The notes under the pieces: model-generated
The model's input: only the letters and a program-made list of their open reading frames with translations
The model's database searches: none
Told to the model about the DNA's origin: nothing
Part shown: piece after piece, positions 54,487-64,000 of the stretch
Layout of the letters: every line of letters starts with the position of its first letter
Position numbering within the stretch: position 1 is the first letter of the stretch
Source of the DNA: Bipolaris cookei
Lineage: Eukaryota > Ascomycota > Dothideomycetes > Pleosporales > Pleosporaceae
Length of the DNA: 64,000 bases
Direction of reading: 5' to 3'
Assembly (NCBI GenBank): GCA_002286855.1
Contig: NRSV01000011.1
Span: 496,001-560,000 of the forward strand
Position numbers and translations under genes: made by a program

Positions 54487-56394
54487 GACGTTGATGTGTT
54501 TAGTGCGGAGAAGGTTGAAACGAATACTGTAAGATTGATGTGATGAGAATGAGCGAGTTGCGGTGACGAGATGATACGCAGGTTCATGAAGGTTAAGAGT
54601 CAGAAGAAAAGTAGTCAGCTGGTGAAGTCAATTCGGTATTCCATCTTGGTACGACCCGTAGACGCGTCTAATTATTGGGTGTACTGTCTAAAGAGGAATA
54701 GGCAGTGTGTAAAACTGATAGTCGCCAAACCTTCTTTGGAGAGAATGTGCGGGGATGGAGGGGCAGCGGACGGCCTCCGTGGAGACAATAGCTGTCTCAC
54801 TGCCTTTGGCCCTTGGCTTGCGATACCCCGCACCAGCCTCCGATCATCGCACAACCCAAGTTAGGAGTCTGTCCTGGACCAATCGCTCAAATAGGACGAA
54901 GGGAAAAAGGTACAAGGCTCATGTTATTCTAGGCGTCGACTTCGAATGTTCCTGGCGCGGCATCCTGTCGATCACCTACGTAGCGTTGAGGATCAAGCAC
55001 CAGGGTTATGGCAGTACTTCGTCTCACGTAAGCAAGCCCCTTGCCCATCGCAAAACATCCAACCGATCACCACCCCACTTATAACGCAAGCTCAGCCAAA
55101 TTCCAAGTGTAAAAAAAACTTGATAATTGCCTACTACTATGTAGTAGGCTAGTTGTGTTGTCGGGTCGCCTTTTGACCGAGATTTCCAATTTCGGAACAC
55201 AAATCAATCCGCGATAGCGCTTCGACCATCACATGGTCCAGGCAGGGAGCCTGGATTGCATCCATACGATGCTGGACGACAATACGAGCTTGATTGATGT
55301 GGCGTATTTTTTCGGTCAGTGCGATGGCGGCACGGTATAACCGAAGTGGGGTGGACCTAGGTATACTTACGCAGCAAAAAAAGAGTCATGGACTTTACGC
55401 ATCAGTACAAGTGGCTTGCGGCCGGTCTTACTATGTGGTGACGAACGTGTCCGCAAAGCTACCAATCTGGGGAAACGTGAAGGATTCTCGGGCGAATTTT
55501 CAGACAAGCCTACGAAACATCATGGATCTGACTCGTCAACGCAAATCCTTGAACTCACCTTCAGCGTTGCGCACTGTAACCAGTTGTCAGCAAGCCTCAC
55601 TTGTGCACCGATACGACCACACATGATGGCCATCGTATTTAGTTTGTGAAAGAGCACATATTCGATAGGTTTACAGAAAAGCTGTTAGTTATAATATCGG
55701 CCAATGTCCCTAGGCTAAGATACATTGCGCTACACAGATTCTGGTCGAGTTTGACTGAAAAGCTTACACTCACGAAATAATACTAAGAGATCTACTTTAA
55801 TTTTTGTCAGTCCGGTCAGTTGATCTCTCAAATTTCCGAAGCACAATACAGTAAACGAAGAGGGTCAACCCTTCATATCCAGGATTTAGAGTGTGGAGTG
55901 AAACCTTCCTACTGGAAAGAGGAAGTCGATCTATTGTCATAACAACACTGGCGAGGACGATATGCGTTTAGCTTCTTATTTAGATTCTCAAAGAAGATAT
56001 ACGACTGATGAAATTTCGAGCCTCTCACCATATCTCTTGAGATATATTCGAAACAGCCGTAGCAGTATCGTTTACTCGCACCTCTCAACATAGGATTATT
56101 TTCTATTCTGACTCAGCGAGAATTCACTCAACCACCGAGCCCGGGACCCTGAGAACCGATGTCCAAAACAATTACAACAAAAGTTAAAGCAGTACGGAGA
56201 AACTTGGCCACACCGGTTCAACGTCACCGTGCGTTTTCTTCTCGTAACGTCAAGCCTGTTCAAACATAGCAAAACTAAAATTCAACACAACCTACACTAA
56301 ATCGAAAGAATTATGTAGATACTTGTAGGCCTAAAAAACTGCATGTTTTATATAGTTCTCAGGCTGAACCAGGGCGTTAAACTACAATAATAGT

Positions 56395-56433
<39 letters not shown>

Positions 56434-57437
56434 AATAATAATAATGATAATAATAATAAAATCCAACACGATACATCACAACACCTAATCCCCCTAGCTC
56501 TTGCGACATCAACCTATCCCCAAAAACAAGGCGAACCATCCAGCCCTACCATCCCCCTTTACCGCCAACACCCCTACCCTACCCTACCCTATCCACATCC
56601 CCTCGCCCGTTCCCCAGCCCATCCACCCGGCGCATTTGCCCCCCCCCCCCCGTACAAAACACGCAATTACCCACACACCCGCTACGGAACTTGCGGAATC
56701 GCAAGCCAGGGATCTGCGGGCCGATGGGGGGAGGGGGGAGGGGAGAGAGTTGCTACCCATCTTAGGTCGGGATACGAGAGGGACATCACACCATGGTATC
56801 CAGCAACATCGCTTGGCTCTCCCAAAAAAGATGGTTCGGGTCAGGAAACTGGGTAGGTGGGATGGGGAACGATGCGGTAGTGATGTGGGATGATGGAGGA
56901 GAAGGAAGAGGGGGAGGAGGAGGGGAGTTGGGTGATGCAGGATGTGCGAAGAGAAAGGAGGGGAGAAGAGGAGGTGATGCGGGGTGAATGTCTCACGATG
57001 TCGGATTACATACTTAGTGTTTTATTCTGATGACGAGTAGGAGGGGTAAGAGGAAACGCATATATATGCAGGGAAACAAGAAGAGAGAAAGACAGGCGGG
57101 AAGGATGCATGCATGTGAAAGAGGAAAGAAGGAATACCAGGCAAACATGAATGAATCATCATACTAGAGAAGTCTAGGTTGCTTCATATGTGGTCTATTT
57201 ATGCATCTCTCATATTTTATTCTCTTTCTTAAACACATACATGGGGGCAAGGATGTTTAAAACAGAAAACAGGGTATATACAGATTCCGGCCCACGCTTC
57301 GTTACGATACTCAATAAAAATTAGCAAAATAAATAATTTGATGAAGAAATCAAGCTGGTCACAAGCAGATGTGATGCAGATGGTTTTTTCTTCTAGTCTA
57401 GACAAAGGGAGAAAAAAAGGGGGGAGCACACGTGAAG
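54487..57437. other. 2.9-kb interval without a supported gene
   Basis: The left end carries the monooxygenase promoter. The rest is A/T-rich with no domain-bearing frame. It contains a 19-bp palindrome CCTACTACTATGTAGTAGG (55130-55148), the AAC/AAT microsatellite described separately, CCCTA repeats near 56571-56590 and a C-run near 56640-56652. Gly/Arg-rich frames at 56501-56987 are composition artefacts. The right end is the 3' flank of the membrane-protein gene. Confidence 0.45.
56395..56459. repeat. AAC/AAT trinucleotide microsatellite
   Basis: About 12 tandem AAC units pass directly into about 9 AAT units with one interruption. It lies outside any supported gene. Confidence 0.92.
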
Positions 57438-58931
57438 TTACTCTTCTACACGAGGCCACCACGCCTTATTCCCAACAAGCGCAATCTCATCATCGCTATC
57501 ACCAGGCTTCTTGCTATTTGCATCTGTACTCTTCATACTCTCGTTACCCTCGGCTATACTCTCTATGCTCTTGCGGCGCGCGATAACGCGCTCTTCGACC
57601 ACGACGCCACTGCCGGATTTAGTGCGATGATGCAGCGCGCCGCCGCTAGTGATTTCAACTTCTGTGCCGTCTTTCTGAAAATAAGGATTGACTTCGCTGC
57701 GGATAATGACTTCGCGCGTCTTCTTGATCTGGTTGCCGACGGGCGCGAAGCTGACGATGCGGTCGCGGTCGCCGGTTTTGTTGTCGGCATCGCAGCTGAC
57801 GAAGCTGGAGAGCTCGTGCACAGAGGCGTGCTGAGTGCGGTGGTATGCGCTGCCAGTGTGGTGGCCGGTGGAGAGTTCGGAGGAAGAGCGGAATTCTTGC
57901 GCCATGGAGTGCATACCGGTCTTGCGGGAGGTGGAGATTGCAATGCGCTTGATGAGGTTGGCCATTGTCATTTCGATGTTGAGTTTTACCATATAGGCAA
58001 GCGGGTGGAATTGGATGTAGCTGTTGCAGTGCGGCATTAATATAGTGGCTTCGCTATATGAAGCGAGTAATAGACTTACACAAAGGAATTTGGGATTGAC
58101 ATGGCGCCGATAATCATTACGTCCATGAGCAGCGAGAGGACGACGATTTTCTGGTTGAAGCGCACGAGCGAGTTGTATTTGGTGAGACCGTTCTTGATGA
58201 GGTTTTCCTTGACAGTCTTCAAGAAAAACCAATTGAGTACGGCGTCGACAAGCAGGTAGAGGCCCTTTTCGATACGATCCCAGTATTCGTTGGCAATGTG
58301 ATAGCTTTCGTGACGTTAGCTCGGGATCTTGAGATTTGAAATCAAGAGTCATGGGGCACAAGATGCATGAGTCGGATAGCAACTTACGTAGAGTTGATCT
58401 GTAACCGGGCGGGAATCCAGATGTTAAACACACTGATGTTGATTGCTGTGACGAACGCAGCTGTTGCAATCATGATCCATCTTCCACGGTTGCGATCCGG
58501 TACGATGACACGAATACGGTTGATGATGATTTGCAGCAGTAATTGGACCTGAATACACCACCAGAACAGAATGGTGAAGTAAAAGGCGAAACCTGATCGG
58601 ACGTCAGCAGAATCTTCAGACTTACAATCACACAACACATACTTGGACTGATGAACTTGAGCAGATGCAGATAGCATTCGAGTCCCATGACGAAACAGAC
58701 GGCCATTTCCATCCATATCATCCAAATGTATATACTCCTAAGGGGGTCTCGCGATTCCTTAGTTTGCTTGACGGCCAGAAAAGAGGCGATGATGATATTG
58801 ACCAACGTGAGTGCCCATACTGTGGATGCGATGATAATGTCAGACCTTGTAATGGGTTCATTGTGGTAGTTTGGTGAGATGAAGGGTCCCCAGGCCTTGA
58901 ACGACGGATTATCCTGGAATTCACGGTTCAT
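57438..58931 (-). CDS. Seven-segment integral membrane protein, uncharacterised
   Basis: Four exons (58643-58931, 58388-58592, 58080-58304, 57438-58020) give 433 residues. Membrane segments in order are IIIASTVWALTLVNIIIASF, YIWMIWMEMAVCFVMGLECY, FAFYFTILFWWCIQVQLLLQ, WIMIATAAFVTAINISVFNI, LYLLVDAVLNWFFLKTV, IVVLSLLMDVMIIGAMSI, and a weaker seventh at YIQFHPLAYMVKLNIEMTMA. A ~170-residue hydrophilic tail with Ser/Thr/Arg-rich text follows. Topology resembles fungal rhodopsin-like orphan membrane proteins, but no signature residue assigns a family. All three introns (50, 83 and 59 nt) have GTAAGT/GTATGT donors and split codons that rejoin in frame. The C-terminal tail may carry phosphorylation sites (inference). 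Confidence 0.75.
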
Positions 58932-61900
58932 AGTGTGGGATATCGAGGATGGACAGTCGAGAGGACGACTTGAGGACCTAAGAACTCGCTTGTCAACAGG
59001 ATACCAGATATAACCGATTGATGTGTGATAAGAGAAGCTCGCAGGATAGATGGCAAAGGGTCTGCCAAGTCTCCTCTAGGACTAGGTTCCATCACAGCGG
59101 CAACTAGGAGGATGCAGGAGATGAAGCGGCGACTTTGGAAACTATCGAGTCAGTATAAGGTTCCATGCTCTCGTATGCACGCTAAGAGATGGAGTAGTAG
59201 CTATTTTGATTGGCCTGGACTGTTACATGTGTGGATTCGATGGAGCCCAACGGTTGATCCTTTCGTTAATCATGGCGGTCGTCTTGCGACAGCTCCGATG
59301 GGTTAAACGTTTTCGGTGAAGTGCTTCGCTCGACCTGCGCCCGGCACGGATCCCATCCGATTAGCGTCGCCCTGCAACAAACCAAACGGGGATGGGGGAA
59401 GAGGAAGGGCATCCCGTTTGTGGGGGATTTACAAAGTTCGCGAATTAGTGAGAATCGCCGTTGCAAATGGTTCAGCATGCGTGTCACTGGCTGAGGCATG
59501 ACGTTTCTATCTAGGATATGAAGCTTTTGCAATCAAGACGAATCCTAAGCGTGCATTGCTATTACTCACAGTGGAGAAAAGACCCAGGGCTGAGTACTCG
59601 GTTATGACACGCGTAGCGGCTCAGTGAGCACAGTCCAAGACGATAGCGCACGCCCAGGTACCAGCATCATGGTAGACAAATTTGCAGTGGCTTGTGAAAG
59701 GGCTGCTGTTGTCTAGCTGCTAGCGGCTTACCTAGTAGATGCGGCGAGATCTCCGCGACCAATAGTTAGCCCAACATCCATGTTCTGTGGGAGCCTAAGT
59801 TTGGTTCGCACAAAACTTGGTTGTGGAAGCTCGATGGTGGGCTCCAGGAGATGAGCCTGCCCTGCAACAAATGTTGCTGTTTGGGCAAGTTGCTATTGGA
59901 AGCCACGCAGCATAATCGGCCAGAGGCTGTTTGTGGCCCATACCGGCAAATAGTCGGCGCAGGCTGAGTGTGGATGTAGGGCAGGATGCATATGTAGTAC
60001 AGTATGTACATACATGTGTGTATGTCAGTATGCAGCCATATGCTGTGGACACATGTGATCGACGAGATGCATGCGCCATCCAAGGATGTGGGCAAAGTGC
60101 TGTTGTCACTATCCATCAGTCCGGTTCTACGCGCGGCAAAGGAAGGCGTCAGGGGCTATAATATAGAGACGTGACCCACCATGACAGGGTTCTCCAGGCT
60201 GGTGAATAAAGTAGAAGCAAATGTACATACTGAACAAGGCGACTAGCGCAGGCCGAAGGTTGCTGAGGTGCAAGGTCGTGCAAATATCTTCACAGGGAAC
60301 ATGGGTGCGCGTGAAACACGCTTCAGGCCGGGCACGAAGGAGCTGGCTGGCAGCAGCATCGGGCTCGCCCTGGAAGACGGAGGGAAAAGCTACTCTACAC
60401 CAATTCTGTAATGGTATTTTGCTCAGCCAATTAACGTCACTCAGACCCACAAATCCGTAGAAAAGGGAGAATTGCCCTAAGCATAACTTCCGTCTGTGAT
60501 TCTCCAGAATGCCTTCTAAATCGCAGACACAAGAACGGCTGCGCTAACAGAACCAGTTACACACCTTGGTTGGCATAGCGTTCTTTTGTCACCTTGCTGT
60601 TTCGTATCCGTAGGGCGGAATGCGGATACAGACATGTTTGCAGTTGGCGTGCATGCATACTTAGCACACATGCACCAAGGCTGTTTGTAGTAAGTACGTG
60701 GTTTCTGAGGAGCCGGTGATGTGGAACCGAGATGGAGAAGCCCTGTTGCGCATCTGCATCTACGGAGAAAAAACGCCCTGCAGACAAGACTGGAGACAGG
60801 CGTTGGGTGGGGACTGGTCACAGCTTCATGACCAGCCCTGGTCACGGCAGATCGTAGACTAGGGAAAACTCAACCCTTACGCCATGCTGGCTGCCTCCAG
60901 AACTACGAAAGAACTATCACGTACGAGTGCATCACACGTGAAGTTTCTAATAAGGTCTGGGCGAGTCGGTTATCTGCCACTATCCGAGCCGCTTGCTTGC
61001 TATACCCGCCCATCACGCTCTAACCTCATTAAATCGGCCCTTGTACTCATTGAGCGTTCTTATGGCTCCCTCGGGGCCTTCCGCCTGAACTTTGATGATC
61101 ATCCGCGAGCCAAAAGTGAAATATGCAGCGTCCTATTGACTAACATTATCGTAGGATAACTCAACATAGCCAACCACCCCCTGTTCTTTATCGAAGCTAG
61201 CAAAAGCTTCGCCCCGCCGATCTGTATATAGTACTGGAGGGTCCTCACATCGATGGCGTTGGACCCTTCAGCTCTAGAATACTCTAAAGAAGAATTATAT
61301 GCAGGCGGAACATGGCGCGATGCATGGTTCTGCCCATGTTCGTCATTAATGCTCTTGAAACCTAAATGTTTGATATTCGGAGATTTACTATGTGGGAGCC
61401 CGGCTCTTCCGCTGCCGGCCTACTAGCCGTAACGCGGTAATCTTTGCTTTGACCAAGCAAGCCGACAACAACGTTGATATCATGATGACAAGCCTGTATT
61501 CATCCCCATCCTTCGCTGAGCTTGAGCTGTGCCCATGCTGACGAGGCTTGTAAACTCTATCGAGCATGGTGACAGCAACCATACTGGATAGGTCTAGCAG
61601 GCTGCTTCAACAATGTTGGACTGAGGTCATGTCAATAGCCCACGAAATGCCTCGATGTAACAAAACAGACTCTTTCGTGTAGTCTTTTAGAACACGAAAG
61701 AGGTAGAGGTCTCATTTGAACAAAAGGATACCGTTTCATGGTTGGGATAGTCGACTCAGAATCTGGGAACAATTTCGATCATTCGAAATACTGTTACACA
61801 CATTCTTATCGCCATGTGCTGTCATGGTCTCACCTTCGTGGATGGGCCATGGGGAAGCTGCCTCAGTGGAAATATTCGAGAGGGGTGTATGTGTTTGAAT

Positions 61901-62338
61901 ACACGGCCAACGAGAAAGATGATTGATGTCCAATAGCTAGTACGGAATGCGGCGTTATCATGTCCCATCCACTGAAGACGATTCCCCTAATTTGTCCTGG
62001 AGAAAAGAGAGCGTTGAGTGGCTGTGCAAGTCTGTATACTACATACTGTGTAGTGGAATGTACAGGGAGGTGAGAGCAGTGCGGGGGGGAGCCCCACTTG
62101 GCGCGAAACGTCATCAGTGGCGGCGAGACCGACCAAGCCACAGTCCCATGCACGGCATTGGTCCAAGGTCGAGCCTGCCGTCCTGAGCACGCAGCACCGT
62201 TGGACATTGACATACAACACGTGCATACACACTCATACATCTACGCACACACACATATCTACGTATACGTACCAACAACACCTTATCCACCTCACGCACC
62301 GCCCGTCCCAGACTACACAAATATTGCCGCGCCCAACA
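58932..62338. other. 3.4-kb interval without a supported gene
   Basis: Space between the start of the seven-segment membrane protein (minus) and the CUE gene (plus), so both promoters are here. TGTA/CATA alternating text lies near 59997-60034 and a CA-rich run near 62218-62260. Numerous short frames overlap on both strands without domains. No tRNA, transposase or peptide repeat was recognised. A lineage-specific non-coding RNA could be present but cannot be seen by eye. Confidence 0.4.
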
Positions 62339-63831
62339 ATGTCGGAAAAGGCCAACACAGAAAAAGTGAGCAGGAAGCGACATGCTGCGACGCCTCTCCC
62401 CCACTAATGCAACTGCTACAGCCTCCAGAGAGCCCAACGACAGCGCGTGAGCTCGACTTTGACGACGACAACGATGCACCCGCTGCTTCAGCTGCTGAGC
62501 ATACTGGATCACCGCCTCCTGCTTCTAAGTCGCCCAAGCCTGGCGTGCGCTTCAACGAAGAGGCAACCGAAATTCCTCCCCAGAAGCCCCCCCGGCCCGT
62601 CGACCCCCAGGTGCAGGCACAGAATACGCTGATCGAGGCCTTCCCCACCGTCGACACCAATGTCATCAAGGCCGTGCTAGTCGCCAGTGGAGGCAAAGTT
62701 GAGCCCGCCTTCAACGCACTGCTAAGTACGTTGGCCGCCTAGCGATGCCCCCGAGAGGGATGTATACTGACAAGCCCAGGCATGTCGGACCCCAACTTCA
62801 AGGCAGAAGAAGCGCCTCCACCACAGCCACCGCGCCCCCAGCCCCGCAGTCAGCTCGAGCAGGACGAGATTTTTGCGCGGCAGCTCGCCCAGCACTACGA
62901 GAGCCAGGGTGGCTCTGGCCCCCAACGGCCACGACAGCAGGGAAGCCGCCAGCGGCAGGGCGAGCCTGAGCGCGAGTACAGCTTCTTCGATGGTGAGCCC
63001 CTGCATGCACCCCATGCCCCCGCTGTGACGGCTAACGGTACAAACTGCAGACGACCTCCCCGAGATCCGCAAGAACATTGAGCAAGGCTTCAAGGAGACA
63101 CAGCAGACAGTCACCAAATGGATTAGCAACTTCACAAAGAAGCTCGACGGCGAAATGGAAGAATACGATCGGTACGGCAACCCCCAATACACGGGCCGAA
63201 CCGCGCCCCCACAACAGCGACAAAACTTTGGCCCTTCGCAGTCGGACCAGATGCACGGTATCCGCAAGTCAGCCGAGCAGCGGAGGTCGGCAGACCACAA
63301 CCGTTATGACGCTGACAACCGGGTGATTGGCGACGACTTCACCAAGCTGGAACTGCGGGACAACGACTGTAAGCTGCTATGCCTCTACATCACCAGCACC
63401 ACTAACACATAGCAGTGCCCCAGCGATCCTCGAGCCGCCCTCATGCTAACCCCGATCTCTTCAAACCGACGCCTGTCTCGCCTCCCCAGAGCGGTCCCGT
63501 TGACGAGGTCGACGCTCTCTACCGCAATCCATCACCCAGCAACCCGGGGAGCCAAGGAAAGTCAGGCGGCAAGAAATGGCAGCCTCTGACATCTGTAGCG
63601 CCCAACCCAGAACCCGATGAACATGATCCCTTCAGTCTTGGCGATAGCGACGATGATGAGAAGGACGTGAAGAAACAGGACACCAACCCTGCCGATACCG
63701 AGAGGCTGAAGAATGCCGCCCAGAACAGTGGCGAAGCCCCTCCTTCAGGAAAGCTCAAGCCTGCAGAGAGAAGTGGCAGCGTGAGTCAAAAAGACGCTAC
63801 TGCAGAGGCATTGCTCAAAGAGGCCAAATAA
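62339..63831 (+). CDS. CUE-domain ubiquitin-binding protein (Cue5-like)
   Basis: Five exons (62339-62365, 62422-62725, 62780-62992, 63051-63368, 63413-63831) give 426 residues. The CUE domain spans roughly residues 75-117 and contains the AFP motif (LIEAFPTVDTNVIKAVL) and the closing di-leucine (FNALLS). Intron 2 falls directly behind the LL. After it come an acidic helix (QDEIFARQLAQHYES), a helix region (IRKNIEQGFKETQQTVTKWI) and long disordered Pro/Ser/Gln-rich text. Yeast Cue5 is an adaptor linking ubiquitinated cargo to Atg8 in autophagy; that role is plausible here but no Atg8-interacting motif was clearly identified. The first coding exon is just 9 codons. The last intron ends TAGCAG, so two acceptors 3 nt apart are possible (425 or 426 residues). 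Confidence 0.85.
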
Positions 63832-64000
63832 GACGAACGCTTGTCATCAGGCTGCCATCAGAGTGTCAACATTCAACTTCAGTCACATCAGTAGTAGGCG
63901 TGTTTCAATGTATCCTATTTTTGGCGCCTAAGTAAGGCCAAAGTAAATGCAGGTCATTTTATCCGAATGAAGTCTGTCCCGTTTTCCATTTATGTTATTT
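63832..64000. other. 3' flank of the CUE-domain gene
   Basis: The remaining 169 nt hold the presumed 3' untranslated region. No start of another gene is visible before the window ends. Confidence 0.4.

Noticed and set aside
56571..56590. CCCTA repeats as a possible internal telomere-like array
   Set aside because: Only about four units of a 5-base motif; not the six-base fungal telomere repeat.
56501..56987. Pro-rich and Gly/Arg-rich frames near the C-run
   Set aside because: They arise from simple-sequence DNA (CCCTA, CCC, GGAG runs) rather than codon usage.

Overview
This window is filamentous ascomycete chromosomal DNA, most likely from a Dothideomycete close to Pleosporales. The introns are short (43-144 nt, mostly about 50), with GTAAGT- or GTATGT-like donors and CTAAC/CTAAT branch points. 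Genes are monocistronic and lie on both strands, and the protein families are typical of fungi. The order-level assignment is inference; no marker gene was compared. Gene models below were spliced by hand, and the reading frame closes across every intron given.

Left part (1-9 kb): housekeeping genes. These are the ubiquitin-activating enzyme E1 (cut by the window edge), a cysteine-rich single-pass surface protein, a small Cys/His plus coiled-coil protein, and a membrane-anchored monothiol glutaredoxin. Next (9-24.5 kb) comes a stretch rich in oxidoreductases: a phytanoyl-CoA-dioxygenase-like enzyme, a rhodopsin-like membrane protein, a GMC oxidoreductase, an MFS transporter, a DAO-type FAD oxidase divergent from a D-2-hydroxyacid dehydrogenase, a tiny membrane protein and a secreted berberine-bridge-like oxidase. 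No PKS, NRPS or terpene synthase is present, so a catabolic or detoxification neighbourhood is more likely than a classical secondary-metabolite cluster.

Middle (26-45 kb): a four-segment membrane protein, an intracellular GH13 isomaltase-like glucosidase, a Myb/SANT-like protein divergent from an EMP24-type p24 cargo receptor, and an uncharacterised protein. A complete pogo-family DNA transposon follows, with 56-bp inverted repeats and four in-frame nonsense codons. After it come a large helical/low-complexity protein and a SulP sulfate permease. A second transposon relic, the 3' end of a LINE-type ORF2, lies at 45.5 kb.

The most striking locus is at 48489-50676. It encodes a 714-residue secreted precursor with a signal peptide, cut by 17 dibasic (Kex2-type) sites into 18 pieces. 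Ten pieces are variants of a glycine-zipper amphipathic peptide beginning DPQR, three are a cationic peptide, three are an acidic tyrosine-containing peptide, and two are unique spacers. Part of the gene is a near-identical 336-bp tandem repeat. It looks like a Kex2-processed repeat protein (repellent, pheromone or RiPP-precursor-like). No UstYa/DUF3328 gene was seen in the window. Its downstream neighbours are an SDR and an NTF2-fused flavin monooxygenase.

Right part (57-64 kb): a seven-segment membrane protein and a five-exon CUE-domain ubiquitin-binding protein, separated by about 3.4 kb without a recognisable gene.
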